64,000 nucleotides of DNA, taken from positions 1 to 64,000 of the forward strand of contig WFTL01000179.1 of the NCBI GenBank assembly GCA_015485495.1, written 5' to 3'. The notes below the pieces were generated by a model. That model did no database searches, was not told the origin of the DNA, and saw only the letters and a program-made list of their open reading frames with translations. Shown here piece after piece: positions 8,664 through 17,603 of this stretch (its first letter is position 1; every line of letters begins with the position of its first letter). The translations under genes were made by a program, and so were the position numbers. This DNA comes from Planctomycetaceae bacterium. GTDB lineage: Bacteria; Planctomycetota; Planctomycetia; Planctomycetales; Planctomycetaceae.

Positions 8664-9782
8664 TCAGTCTTCGATCAGCACGCAGATCGGAGCGGGCACC
8701 GGCACGACAGACTGGCTGTAGGTCAGTTCGCCGGTGTCCTCATCGATAGCGAAGGAAGCCAGAGTGTGCGAATCCTGACCGGCCGCCAGCAGCCATTTAC
8801 CGGATGGATCCAGTCCGAAGTTGCGGGGACGGGCTCCCCGCACCGGTTCTCGTTCCACCACCGTCAGGTTTCCGGTTTTCGGATGGACACGGAACACGGT
8901 CACCGTGTCATGACCGCGCGTTGCTGAATAGACGAAACGGCCGTCCGGACGGACCCGGATTTCCGACCCGCTGAACCGCCGCTCCCGCAGCAGCCGTTCT
9001 TTGGGAACAGCCGGCAGTGTCTGCCGGGGCTGCATCGTCCCGGCAGTCGGATCGTAGTCGAACAGGGTCACCGATACGTCGTTTTCGTTCAGCACGTAAA
9101 TCCACCGTCCGTTCGGGTGGAACTTCATGTGCCGCGGACCGGCGCCAGGCGGAACACGTCCCGATCCGTGTGGCGTCAGTGTCCCGGTGTCCGGATCGTA
9201 TGCGTAAATGACGACCCGATCCTTTCCCAGATCCGGAACGAATACGAAACGGCCGTCGGGAGAAAACCCGGCCCAGTGGGGATGGGGCCGCGTCTGATTC
9301 GGCCGCACTCCGGACGGCTGGTCATGCCGAATCAACTGCAGGCGTTCTCGCAGGGACCCATCCGGCTGCAGACCGAAGACCGCGGTGGATCCGCCTCCGT
9401 ACTGTGCCGTCACGATCACTCGCCCGGCCGGATCCACGGCCAGATGCGTGGCCCCGCCGTCTCCCACAGCCACCGCGCTGATCCGTTTCAGAACCGGCCC
9501 GGTATCCGTCCGTTCGATGCTCCAGGCCACCACGGACGGTTCTCCCTGGAAGCCTCCCACAGCGTACAGAACGGGCAGACTCGGATGCCGGGCCAGGAAC
9601 CCGGGACCGTGCATAGCGGCTGCCAGAGTCGGTTCCGACAGCCGTCCGTCCTGTTCATTCAGCGTGCAGTGGTAGATGCCGCGGCTGAGCGGATGGGCGG
9701 ACGTGCCGATCCAGACATCGGCCGCCGGAACCACGCTGCACAGACTCATGACCGCCGCGCAGAGAAACCGATGAATTCTCAT
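8664..9782 (-). CDS. Lactonase-family beta-propeller protein (6-phosphogluconolactonase-like)
   Basis: 372 residues with a seven-bladed propeller pattern: repeats such as PDGRFVFVPDLG, PNGRWIYVLNEND and PDGRFVYSATRG. The family includes YbhE/Pgl lactonases that hydrolyse 6-phosphogluconolactone. The ATG at 9782 is preferred because it follows an AAAGGGGGG ribosome-binding site and gives a signal peptide (FLCAAVMSLCSVVPAADV). The signal implies export, so a role as the cytoplasmic pentose-phosphate enzyme is doubtful and a periplasmic lactonase is more likely. It lies 61 bases after the receiver/ATPase gene. Confidence 0.8.
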   Translation of the reverse strand: MRIHRFLCAAVMSLCSVVPAADVWIGTSAHPLSRGIYHCTLNEQDGRLSEPTLAAAMHGPGFLARHPSLPVLYAVGGFQGEPSVVAWSIERTDTGPVLKRISAVAVGDGGATHLAVDPAGRVIVTAQYGGGSTAVFGLQPDGSLRERLQLIRHDQPSGVRPNQTRPHPHWAGFSPDGRFVFVPDLGKDRVVIYAYDPDTGTLTPHGSGRVPPGAGPRHMKFHPNGRWIYVLNENDVSVTLFDYDPTAGTMQPRQTLPAVPKERLLRERRFSGSEIRVRPDGRFVYSATRGHDTVTVFRVHPKTGNLTVVEREPVRGARPRNFGLDPSGKWLLAAGQDSHTLASFAIDEDTGELTYSQSVVPVPAPICVLIED

Positions 9783-9843
9783 CCCGTTTGCCCCCCTTTC
9801 CGGCCCGGCCGTCCGGATCTGCCGGATCTCCCGGTCGTTCGTT

Positions 9844-10764
9844 TCATCCGGCGGCCCCGGCCGTGTCCACCGGGTCATCGGCACCGACATCACGGTATCG
9901 ATTCTTGCGCAGAAGGACTTCGTTTCCTGCATCGCTGAACTGAACATCGTCCATCACAGAGCGCATCAGAGCGATCCCGCGGCCTTCCTGCTGCGCGACG
10001 GAATCACCGGACATCCAGGGCCGCCAGTCGAACCCGTGTCCATCATCGCGCACCCGGAATTCGGCTCGGCAGCGGTCGATCTGAATCCGCAGATGAATGC
10101 GGCGGTCGGAATACGGCTTTTCGGCCCGCCGGGCCGCCGCCACTTCGGCATACTTCCGCCGATCCGCCCCGGCAGCCTCCCGCACTTCCAGATTGCCGTG
10201 GTAGTATGCGTTGTTGAGTGCTTCTTCCAGAGCGATCCCGACGCGCAGCCGTTCGGTCTGATCGCGCAGCGGCAGACTGCGCAGCAGGTGGAGCACATGA
10301 TCGACAGCCATGCGAATCAGGCTGCGGTCCGTGAACAGGCTGAACGTCGTGTCGGATTCCGACACATGGTGCATCAGCCGGCCCATGGTGCGTTCCCCCT
10401 GTGCCGTGCTGACCACCTGTCTCAGCGTAGCCACGAGGTCTTCGGCCAGACGGCGTTTGGGAACATAGCTGGCCGCTCCGGCGCGCAGAGCCCTGGCAGC
10501 CATTTCTTCACTGCCCATGGCCGTCATCAGAACCACGGGAATGGCCGGGTTCATCTCCCGCACGGCCGTGACCAGTTCCAGGCCGTCCATTTCGGGCATG
10601 TGCATATCTGTGAGAATCAGATCGGGAGGATCCTGGGCCACCATGTCCAGGGCCGCCGGGCCGCTGTCGGCCAGACGCACTTCGCAGTCGTTCCATGCGG
10701 CGGCGATTCCGGAAACCAGCGTCCGATCGGCCAGAGCGTCGTCAACGATGAGGATGCTGGACAC
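9844..10764 (-). CDS. Response regulator fused to RsbW-like ATPase domain
   Basis: 306 residues. A receiver domain occupies 1-120, with acidic pocket D8/D9, phospho-acceptor D53 in LILTDMHMPEMDG, T81 and K103. After a linker comes a GHKL-type ATPase domain with N-box EEALNNAYYHGN (180-191) and G1 box DDGHGF (240-245), as in anti-sigma/serine kinases of the RsbW type. The GTG start at 10764 follows GGAGG with about ten bases of spacing. It probably links a phosphorelay input to partner switching or direct kinase output. It is 23 bases from the FHA gene upstream on the same strand. Confidence 0.85.
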   Translation of the reverse strand: MSSILIVDDALADRTLVSGIAAAWNDCEVRLADSGPAALDMVAQDPPDLILTDMHMPEMDGLELVTAVREMNPAIPVVLMTAMGSEEMAARALRAGAASYVPKRRLAEDLVATLRQVVSTAQGERTMGRLMHHVSESDTTFSLFTDRSLIRMAVDHVLHLLRSLPLRDQTERLRVGIALEEALNNAYYHGNLEVREAAGADRRKYAEVAAARRAEKPYSDRRIHLRIQIDRCRAEFRVRDDGHGFDWRPWMSGDSVAQQEGRGIALMRSVMDDVQFSDAGNEVLLRKNRYRDVGADDPVDTAGAAG

Positions 10765-10787
10765 GGCACGAACCTCCGCCTCGAAAA

Positions 10788-11687
10788 TCAGTCGTCGTTC
10801 AGAGAATACACGCGGCGACCGGAAAACGAACTGTCATCATCGGAAAGCGATGCCACATCACGGGCAGACAGGCCGGCCTGTTCCACCAGGCTGCGGCGCC
10901 GCGACAGCGGCCCGCTGTCTGCTTCCCACGGATCATGCACGACCGGCGGCACACCATCCCCCGGCTCATATTCCAGAATGAACGCCTCCCGCGACAGCGA
11001 CAGTTCCGCTCCCGGCATCACGCATTTTCGCTGATAACGAATCCCGTCGACACGCACGCCGTTGCTGCTGTTGAGATCTTCAACGACCCAGTAGCCGCTG
11101 ACAAGCTGCAGACGGCAGTGCCGACCGGACACCGTGGAAGAAGCGATCCGGATGTCGCACCGCCGGCTGCGTCCCAGAATCAGATCCGGTCCGGACAGGA
11201 CGATGGGGCGGCCGCCGCCGGACGGCAGCAGAGTGCCCAGAGGACCGGCCGCGACAGCGTCTGCCGGAACATCTCTTCCGGACGGCGGCACCGGGAACGA
11301 TGCACCGCGCTTCGATCGATCGACGCCGGCACCGTGTTTCGGCGCATCGTCCGCTTCCTGCAGCCAGCTCATGGCCATCTCATCGTCGTCTCCGCCGCCG
11401 GCCGCCGGAGTGTACTCAAGCTGAAACCGCTGGCGGGCCACATGCAGCACCTGGCCGGGCTGTATCTGAGCGGACCGGCAGCGGCGACCGTTCACGCCGG
11501 TCCCGTTGTGGCTGTCCAGATCCGTCACCCGCCACACACCATCGACCAGATCGAGCCGGCAGTGCTGACCGGACACCGACCGGGCACCGACCACCACATC
11601 GCATTCGGGCCGACGTCCCACAATCACCGTTTTCTTCAGCAGCGGCAGCGGTTCGCCTCCTCCGACGGGAACCAGCAGACCATACAT
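10788..11687 (-). CDS. Double FHA-domain protein
   Basis: 299 residues with two forkhead-associated domains, at about 15-90 and 165-240. Each has the core GR...S.xH...NG pattern: GRRPECDVVVG, SGQHCRL, DSHNGTGVNG in the first and GRSRRCDIRIA, SGRHCRL, NSSNGVRVDG in the second. FHA domains bind phosphothreonine, so this is probably a cytoplasmic adaptor reading Ser/Thr kinase output. The linker (about 95-160) is acidic and Pro/Gly-rich with no fold seen. It heads a probable operon with the receiver/ATPase gene. Confidence 0.85.
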   Translation of the reverse strand: MYGLLVPVGGGEPLPLLKKTVIVGRRPECDVVVGARSVSGQHCRLDLVDGVWRVTDLDSHNGTGVNGRRCRSAQIQPGQVLHVARQRFQLEYTPAAGGGDDDEMAMSWLQEADDAPKHGAGVDRSKRGASFPVPPSGRDVPADAVAAGPLGTLLPSGGGRPIVLSGPDLILGRSRRCDIRIASSTVSGRHCRLQLVSGYWVVEDLNSSNGVRVDGIRYQRKCVMPGAELSLSREAFILEYEPGDGVPPVVHDPWEADSGPLSRRRSLVEQAGLSARDVASLSDDDSSFSGRRVYSLNDD

Positions 11688-12020
11688 ATGTTCACCTCAG
11701 CGATGGTTCAGAATGATTCATCATGGCATCGAAAACGCGTCGGTGAAAACGGGCGGGAAATGTTCTGGTCGCCTCGAACGGCCGTCAGCCGGCCTCATTG
11801 TATACGACACGAAAACCGTCTGGCGAGAAGACAGTCTGGAGATTCCGCGGGATGCGAACACGTCCGGAATCCGATTCTCCCGATTCAAACAGCCATCCCA
11901 ACCGCCCCGATCGACTGCTCGCGGCCGCGGCACAATGCGTCCCCGTCTGTTCCGGATCGGCGCGTCTGCCGCACCTGTCACACCGGCCGGGCCTCATCAG
12001 GGCGTCTTCGACAGAAGCCC
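11688..12020. other. Intergenic region without visible gene
   Basis: About 330 bases between the start of the FHA gene and the end of mgtE, both on the minus strand. The FHA-operon promoter should lie in the left part. No coding frame with convincing composition and no strong hairpin with a T-run were found. Confidence 0.4.
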
Positions 12021-13454
12021 TTACAGGAAGGTCATGGCCACTTCGTAAAACAGCACGACTCCCAGCACATCCACGATGGCGGCAATGAGCGGGTTGGACA
12101 TGATGGCCGGATCCATTCCCAGCCGACGGAAAAGAATCGGCAGCAGCGTTCCGGCCGCCGTCCCCACGACCACGATCGACAGCACCGTCAGACCGACGAC
12201 CAGAGCTCGCCGCAGATCACCGACCGTTCCCGACGATTCCCAGATGCCCAGATGAAAGCCAATCGTCACGACCAGTGCATCCAGAACCCCCAGAGTCGTC
12301 CCCAGTGCCAGACCGATCAGCAGTTCACGCAGAATGAGACGGCGGTCAACACGGAATTCCGTTCCCGGCACCGCCGCATCCGTGGGCTGCAGAGCGAACA
12401 TGCGAATGAACAGAGTGGCCGACTGCGACCCCGCATTCCCGCCGCTGGCCATCACCAGCGGCAGGAACAGAATGATGAGCGTGCCGGAAAGATCGGGCGG
12501 AGCATCGCGCAGTCCGCTGGACGTGGCATGTTCGTACAGTCCCAGCATCCAGGCCGTCACCAGCGCCACCAGAGACAGGGCCAGCAGCCAGACGCCTCTT
12601 TTCCACAGGATGACGGAAATCGGTGCGTCTTCGTAGTCGTCCCGCAGAGGTTCCACGGCCCCCTGACGGTAGGCATCTTCAGTGGCTTCTTCCTGAACGA
12701 CATCGATGGCATCATCGTGCGTGACGATGCCGACGAGCCGATCGTGTTCATCGACGATCGGCATCGCGATGAAGTTGTAACGGGCCAGTTCCTGAGCGAC
12801 GTGTTCGCGGTCTTCATCGACACGCATGCGAATGACGTCGGTCTCCATGATCTCCGCCAGAGGCTGGTCTTCGGGAGCCAGAATGAGTTCTCTCAGGGAG
12901 ATGAGGCCCTTCAGGCGGCGGTCTTCCCCCAGAATGTAGATGTAGTAAATCGTTTCGCTGTCCGGAGCCTGCTGCCGAAGACGCTGCAGGGCTTCGCCGA
13001 CAGTGATGTTGACCGGCAGCGACGCATACTCCGTCGTCATGATGGCGCCGGCCGTGTTTTCGTCGTACGACAGCAGACGCCGGATGTCGTTGCGTTCGGC
13101 CTGAGCGATCAGTCGGAGAATCTGTTCCACGCGCTGAGGCGACATGCGGGAGAGCAGGTCCACGCGGTCGTCCGGAGACATCTCCTCCAGCAGCTCCGAC
13201 AGCCGCCGCTGATCCAGACTCCGCACCAGCTCCGCCTGCCGGCGCAGCGACATGTACTCGAAAATCTCCACCCGGCGCGGCAGATCGGCATTGTCCAGAA
13301 CGGCCCAGATCTCCTGGTCCTTCATGTCCTCCAGAATGGAAGCCGCCACCGCCGGATGCATCACGTCCAGCAGCGCCTTCAGCCCGGCCCGGTCGCGTTC
13401 CCGAATCATCTGCCGGATGTCCGGCTGCACCAGCGATTTGAAGTAGTCGACCAT
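12021..13454 (-). CDS. mgtE: Magnesium transporter MgtE
   Basis: 477 residues with complete MgtE order: N-terminal superhelical domain (about 20-125, with LLEEMSPDDRVDLL), a CBS pair (about 130-255), and five membrane helices from about 300 with the conserved VMASGGNAGSQSAT pore motif. It forms a dimeric Mg2+ channel gated by Mg2+ bound to the cytosolic domains. The ATG at 13454 is chosen because GGGGGT lies at the right distance upstream. An upstream GTG at 13487 would add 11 residues with no site. Confidence 0.93.
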   Translation of the reverse strand: MVDYFKSLVQPDIRQMIRERDRAGLKALLDVMHPAVAASILEDMKDQEIWAVLDNADLPRRVEIFEYMSLRRQAELVRSLDQRRLSELLEEMSPDDRVDLLSRMSPQRVEQILRLIAQAERNDIRRLLSYDENTAGAIMTTEYASLPVNITVGEALQRLRQQAPDSETIYYIYILGEDRRLKGLISLRELILAPEDQPLAEIMETDVIRMRVDEDREHVAQELARYNFIAMPIVDEHDRLVGIVTHDDAIDVVQEEATEDAYRQGAVEPLRDDYEDAPISVILWKRGVWLLALSLVALVTAWMLGLYEHATSSGLRDAPPDLSGTLIILFLPLVMASGGNAGSQSATLFIRMFALQPTDAAVPGTEFRVDRRLILRELLIGLALGTTLGVLDALVVTIGFHLGIWESSGTVGDLRRALVVGLTVLSIVVVGTAAGTLLPILFRRLGMDPAIMSNPLIAAIVDVLGVVLFYEVAMTFL

Positions 13455-13626
13455 CGCCGAACACCCCCGAACTTTCTGTTCCGTCACGGTCCGGACGGAC
13501 CGCCCACATGGCCCGATCCGAACCGCATCTGAAACATCCGCAGCCGCGGATCACGCACAGCACCCGATCCGCAGACCTGCCGGCAGCCGGCCCCTGACGC
13601 CGACAGGACACAGGACCGCCGCCGGC

Positions 13627-13663
13627 AAAACAAAATCCCTGCCGAAATGAACATCAGCAGGGA
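13627..13663 (-). terminator. Factor-independent terminator after rpsI
   Basis: On the minus strand, TCCCTGC and GCAGGGA form a 7-bp stem around a 14-nt loop, followed by TTTTGTTTT. It stands about 90 bases past the rpsI stop and before mgtE, so it should separate the ribosomal operon from mgtE. Confidence 0.75.
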
Positions 13664-13752
13664 CTGTTCGAATCGACCATCGCGGCGGCCAGGACAGCGT
13701 GCGGCAGAACCGGCCACCCAGTCCGTTTCCGTTCGTCCGCTGCAGCCGCAGA

Positions 13753-14472
13753 TCAGCGTTTGGAGAACTGGAAACTGCGCCGCGCCTTTCTCAGACCGTA
13801 CTTCTTGCGTTCCACCATCCGCCCGTCCCGGGTGAGGAACCCGGCTTCTGACAGCGTCTGATGAAGCGACGAATCCAGAACCTGCAGCGCCCGGGCGATT
13901 CCCAGAACAATCGCGCCGGTCTGACCGGTCGTGCCGCCGCCATTCACACGAATGTGGACGTCGAGCTGATCCTGTTTTCCGGTCAGACGAAGCGGTGCCA
14001 GCACCATGTGCCGGTCCCGTTCCACACCGAAATAGTCGTCCAGAGAACGGCCGTTGATCTGAAATTCCCCTTTCCCCGGCCGGATGCGAACGCGGGCAAC
14101 CGACGTCTTCCGCCGCCCGGTGCCCATGGCCACACCGAATCGGTCGATCCGCCCACGCACTACCGGTGTGTAATCCGGGTCCGCCGTGGCATCGGCCGGT
14201 GCTCCCTGACAGAGCGTCACTTCCGGAAGCGCTCCTTCCGCCACCGGAACATCGACCGCCGGCTCTTCCACGGCCGGCTCGTCCACCGCCGGTTCTTCCG
14301 CCACCGGTGCCTCCACCACAGGCTCTTCTGCGGTCGGCTCCTCGCCGGCCGGCGTGGTCACCGCGTCGGAAGCAGCCGCCGGTTCAACGACAGATGCCTG
14401 TTCTTCGGCCGCCGACGATTCCGCCATGCTGTCAGAAGCCTTGTCGTCCACGGGATCAGAATCAGAACTCAT
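13753..14472 (-). CDS. rpsI: 30S ribosomal protein S9 with acidic N-terminal extension
   Basis: The C-terminal 130 residues are canonical S9: [15 protein letters not shown], then [12 protein letters not shown], then [14 protein letters not shown], ending in the invariant SKR. About 109 extra residues precede them. They are Glu/Ala/Pro/Val-rich, built from repeated EEPxV units (about 43-80), with no basic residues to speak of. Normal S9 starts near the equivalent of residue 110. The frame is continuous and an ATG exists at 14472, but the ribosome-binding site there is weak. A shorter start at the internal Met116 is therefore a real alternative. It follows rplM by 113 bases, the usual order. 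Confidence 0.88.
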   Translation of the reverse strand: MSSDSDPVDDKASDSMAESSAAEEQASVVEPAAASDAVTTPAGEEPTAEEPVVEAPVAEEPAVDEPAVEEPAVDVPVAEGALPEVTLCQGAPADATADPDYTPVVRGRIDRFGVAMGTGRRKTSVARVRIRPGKGEFQINGRSLDDYFGVERDRHMVLAPLRLTGKQDQLDVHIRVNGGGTTGQTGAIVLGIARALQVLDSSLHQTLSEAGFLTRDGRMVERKKYGLRKARRSFQFSKR

Positions 14473-14585
14473 GAGATCACTCGAACTCAGCCGCGAAGGC
14501 CTGGTGCAGAAGGAAACAGAAAATCAGAAACACAAATTGCATTCAGCCGAAGTCGGATGAAAACCGAACGCCGGCTGCCATGCCG

Positions 14586-15095
14586 TCATTTTGCCGTACG
14601 ACGCGGCATCAGATGTTCAGGAAGCGGGCGAGCCTGCTGCGCCTGATGCGGATGATCCGGACCGGTGTACAGTTTCAGTTTTTTCAGCATCTGTCGGCCA
14701 AGACGGTTCTTCGGAAGCATCCGCCGGACGGCTTCCCGCAGAATCCGTTCCGGGTTCTTTTCCCAGACCTGAACGGCCGTCCGCACCCGCCGCCCGCTCG
14801 GATAGCCGCTGTAGCTGTCATATTCTTTTTTCGCGGTCTTCGTGGAAAAATAGGGCAGCTTCGGATGCTGCATCTCATTCCCCGAAAAGCGAACCCGTTC
14901 CACGTTGGTCACGATCACCGCATCGCCGCAGTCCACGTGCGGCGTGTACGTGGCCTTGTGTTTGCCCATCAGAATCGTGGCCAGCTGAGCAGCCAGATGG
15001 CCGACAATCATACCGTCGGCATCCACAACGAACCATTCCCGGGATTCCGGAGCCTGTTCCTTTGTGGACATCCAGGTTTTCGAAAGCATCGGCAT
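14586..15095 (-). CDS. rplM: 50S ribosomal protein L13
   Basis: 169 residues matching L13 throughout: EWFVVDADGMIVGHLAAQLATILMGKHK near the N-terminus, GDAVIVTNVERVRFSGNE, YFSTKTAKKEYDSYSGYPSGRR, and AVRRMLPKNRLGRQMLKKLKLY. It is slightly longer than the common 142-150 residues because of short ends. It binds 23S rRNA early in large-subunit assembly. It is followed by rpsI, the near-universal bacterial pair, so both are probably co-transcribed from a promoter in the large gap to the right. Confidence 0.95.
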   Translation of the reverse strand: MPMLSKTWMSTKEQAPESREWFVVDADGMIVGHLAAQLATILMGKHKATYTPHVDCGDAVIVTNVERVRFSGNEMQHPKLPYFSTKTAKKEYDSYSGYPSGRRVRTAVQVWEKNPERILREAVRRMLPKNRLGRQMLKKLKLYTGPDHPHQAQQARPLPEHLMPRRTAK

Positions 15096-15510
15096 CGCCG
15101 CAGTTCCTCAGGTCTGATTTCGCTGCCGGCCGCCGTCTGTGCGACCGAAAAAACACTCATCCCGTCTTCGCCGGAATCCGATCCCGCCACCTTCCCCGCA
15201 CCGCACGCGCGAACCGCAGGCGGAAAAGAAAACGGAACGGACAGCACAGCCGCCATGGGCAGCAACGGACACCGCCGCCCAGCGGACAGCTCCGTCGGAA
15301 AACAACAGGATCCCGGAGCTCCGCCATCCCCCGCGTTTGTTTCAGCAGGTCCACAGCAGGCATTCCGAAGCAAGTCGGGCAATCTAACGGGAATTCCACG
15401 GACAATCAATGCAGAGTCAGCCGATTTCCCGCCTCCCGCTTCACCCGGCCGATTTTGAGCATTCGCTGCGTGTATCGACGGCTGCCGGGCATCCCTGGCC
15501 ACGCGTTCCG

Positions 15511-15568
15511 ACGGAGGTGCTGCTGTACCTCCGTGACTCTGCGTCTCCGTGAGACACCTTCTTCACGG
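15511..15568. repeat. Dispersed intergenic-repeat-like element with inverted repeats
   Basis: An 8-bp perfect hairpin (ACGGAGGT/ACCTCCGT, 8-nt loop) overlaps a CTCCGTGACTCTGCGTCTCCGTGAGAC-like segment (15528-15555). A second 6-bp hairpin CCGTGA/TCACGG follows. The CTCTGCGTCTCCGTGAG phrase resembles a family of intergenic repeats seen in many bacterial genomes. Membership is from memory of that pattern, not a search. Confidence 0.4.
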
Positions 15569-15732
15569 CATCAAATTGCTCCTTTCACCCGGCCAGCACC
15601 GAACCACCTGGGCACAAAGTCCCGCAGGCTGGCGAAATCCTGTGTCGTTCCCACAATGATTCAGCAACGTCGCACGCGGGCGCCTGCCGAGTGGCCGGAT
15701 CGGCGTCGCTCCGCTCCTGGATCCGGCCTGCG

Positions 15733-15774
15733 GGCATTCCGAACGTCAAACACTGGCATTCCGAACGTCAAACA
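15733..15774. repeat. Two-copy 20-bp direct repeat
   Basis: GGCATTCCGAACGTCAAACA occurs at 15733-15752 and again at 15755-15774, identical, with a 22-base period. There are only two copies, so this is not a CRISPR array. It could be a duplicated protein-binding site or a slippage product. Confidence 0.7.
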
Positions 15775-16126
15775 ACAGTGGAAGCGGAAGGATGCAGGCC
15801 CTCCTGTGACAACGACCGCTCGCCCAGCGACCGGACGGGGCACGCCGTCCCGCTTCCATACGCGGCCCCGCCGATGCGGCCCGGAATTCCCCGGTTTCGG
15901 TTCCGGACAAAAAGAGGACCGGACACCCCGTGCGTTCGCACGCCCCGCCTGTCAGACTGGACAGCGGTTTCACCGATCGGCAGGCCCTGTTCTGGTATCG
16001 GTGAGGGATCCCCGTAGGATCTGGCGGATGAAAATCGCCGAAAAGCCGGACCGGATGGCCGGCAGTCAGAATTCGTTCTTCTTAGCTTCTGATTCCTTGT
16101 TTCTGATTTCAGTTCGGACCGGCCCC

Positions 16127-16828
16127 ATGCGGATTCTCCTGCTCGCCGATATCCATTCCAACTGGCCGGCTCTGGCCGCCATCGACGAAGAATTCGACAT
16201 CTGCCTGTTCCTGGGCGACCTGGTCGATTACGCCACGGACCCGGTGCCCTGCATCGAATGGATTCAGAAACACGCCACGCATCTGGTCCGCGGAAACCAC
16301 GACCATTCGATCGCCCAGCGCGTGGCTATCCGTCCTTCGGGCACCTTTCGCCTGCTGTCGGCGGCCATGCGAGACCACCATTACCGCGTCCTGTCCGATG
16401 ACCATCTGACCTGGCTGGCTCGTCTGCCGGTCACCTGTCACGTGACATGCGGCGATCTGCGTTTCCTGCTGGTCCATGCCAGCCCGCGCGATCCCATGGA
16501 CGAATACGTCGGCAACGATGCGGATCAGTGGCGGATGCGGCTGGATCACGTCGACGTGGACTTCGTCTGTGTCGGACACACGCATGTTCCCATGCATCTG
16601 CACGTCGACGACACACAGATTGTCAACCCCGGCAGCGTCGGACAGCCCCGGGACGGCAATCCTCAGGCCTCCTATGCCGTGATCGATGACGGCCAGGTGG
16701 AATTCCATCGAGTGGACTACGAGATCGACCGCACCATCGAACACATGCGTCAGTCCGGAATCGATGAGGACGCGGTGCGTTCCACCGAACAGATTCTGCG
16801 AAGCGGAGGCGCCCCCGCGCCGGCCTGA
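16127..16828 (+). CDS. Metallophosphoesterase (YfcE/MJ0936-like)
   Basis: 233 residues with the calcineurin-like metal-site series: ADIHSN (D-x-H), FLGDLVDY (GD), RGNHDHS (GNHD), VHASPRD (H), and CVGHTHVPM (GHTH). Two metal ions are held by these residues for hydrolysis of phosphodiesters or phosphomonoesters. The ATG at 16127 begins directly at the first strand (MRILLLADIHSN). A frame open further upstream carries no motif and is ignored. The natural substrate is not predictable. Confidence 0.9.
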   Translation: MRILLLADIHSNWPALAAIDEEFDICLFLGDLVDYATDPVPCIEWIQKHATHLVRGNHDHSIAQRVAIRPSGTFRLLSAAMRDHHYRVLSDDHLTWLARLPVTCHVTCGDLRFLLVHASPRDPMDEYVGNDADQWRMRLDHVDVDFVCVGHTHVPMHLHVDDTQIVNPGSVGQPRDGNPQASYAVIDDGQVEFHRVDYEIDRTIEHMRQSGIDEDAVRSTEQILRSGGAPAPA

Positions 16829-16892
16829 TCGAACAGTTCCGGCGACGGTCGCGCCCCGGCCTGTGCTCCGATCGGACAGGACCGAACCTGGT

Positions 16893-17603
16893 TCATTGTC
16901 CCCGCGCCGGCCGGCCCCGAACGTTCATCAGCGCCCGCAGCAGCGATGCCAGCCAGGTCCCGGCGAACGCCGCCGCCGCCACGGCAGTCACAGCCGGAGC
17001 CAGCCAGGCCGCGACCAGGACGACGTTCACCAGCAGAACCGATCCGGCAGACTGCGCACGCTTCCGGATCAGCCAGGGCATCTCCACCGGCAGCAGCATC
17101 GACACGGCGTGAAGCGGAAACAGGATCACCAGAAACGGACCGGCCGGCAGTACGCCCTGGTCCGACAGCAGCAGAACGAACAATACGTGGCGAATCAGTT
17201 CATTCGTGGGGGATCCGGTGCCGGTCGGACGGTCCGGATCCAGCCGGGACACGATCCGCAGCAGGACGGCGGCTGCGGCAACGGCAGCCGCTGCCATGAC
17301 CCCGAAGGACATCACGGAATGCTGCTCCATGCCCGAAGCCACCTGGGCTGCGGCCATCATCACGAACAGCGTGTGAGAAAACCCGTCGCAGACGTTGTCC
17401 AGGATGGCTCCGAACCGACTGCGAATCTGCAGCCGGGAAGCCGCCATCCCGTCCAGGTCATCCATCAGGTTGTTCCAGAGAATCAGAGGAATCAGGGACT
17501 CCCTGCCGCTTTCGGTCAGCAGCATTCCCAGCGGCAGCACGCCCAGCAGCGACAGCCCGTTGGCCAGGTTCCTGTGCATGAACGATCCGAACGGAAATCT
17601 CAT
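16893..17603 (-). CDS. CDP-alcohol phosphatidyltransferase family protein
   Basis: 236 residues, strongly hydrophobic with about six membrane segments. The family motif is readable as DDLDGMAASRLQIRSRFGAILDNVCD, fitting DxxDGxxA...G...D...D with all four Asp present. The position after the Ala is Ser with Arg one place later, a small departure from the usual AR. The family transfers a phosphoalcohol from CDP-activated donors to lipid acceptors, or the reverse. Its ATG overlaps the methyltransferase stop by 4 bases (17600-17603), so the two are translationally coupled. Confidence 0.85.
   Translation of the reverse strand: MRFPFGSFMHRNLANGLSLLGVLPLGMLLTESGRESLIPLILWNNLMDDLDGMAASRLQIRSRFGAILDNVCDGFSHTLFVMMAAAQVASGMEQHSVMSFGVMAAAAVAAAAVLLRIVSRLDPDRPTGTGSPTNELIRHVLFVLLLSDQGVLPAGPFLVILFPLHAVSMLLPVEMPWLIRKRAQSAGSVLLVNVVLVAAWLAPAVTAVAAAAFAGTWLASLLRALMNVRGRPARGQ

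Larger units (their letters stand above)
15096..16126. other. Gene-poor region with short repeats
   Basis: About 1 kb between divergent rplM and the phosphoesterase. Open frames exist in all directions but none has family motifs, a ribosome-binding site or gene-like codon choice. Visible contents are a hairpin-rich element at 15511-15568 and a 20-base direct repeat in two copies at 15733-15774. Signature sequences of RNase P RNA, tmRNA and SRP RNA were not seen. Confidence 0.5.

Noticed and set aside
10935-13532. 865-codon open frame on the plus strand
   Set aside because: It is antisense to the FHA gene and mgtE, both with clear domain motifs. High GC makes stop-free antisense frames common, and the translation is Arg/His/Gln-rich with no family signature.
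15733-15774. CRISPR array
   Set aside because: Only two repeat copies with a 2-base gap and no spacers; no cas genes in the window.
16127-16828. A longer phosphoesterase starting far upstream (about 14.6 kb)
   Set aside because: The frame is open, but residues before the ATG at 16127 are low-complexity and cross rplM in antisense.
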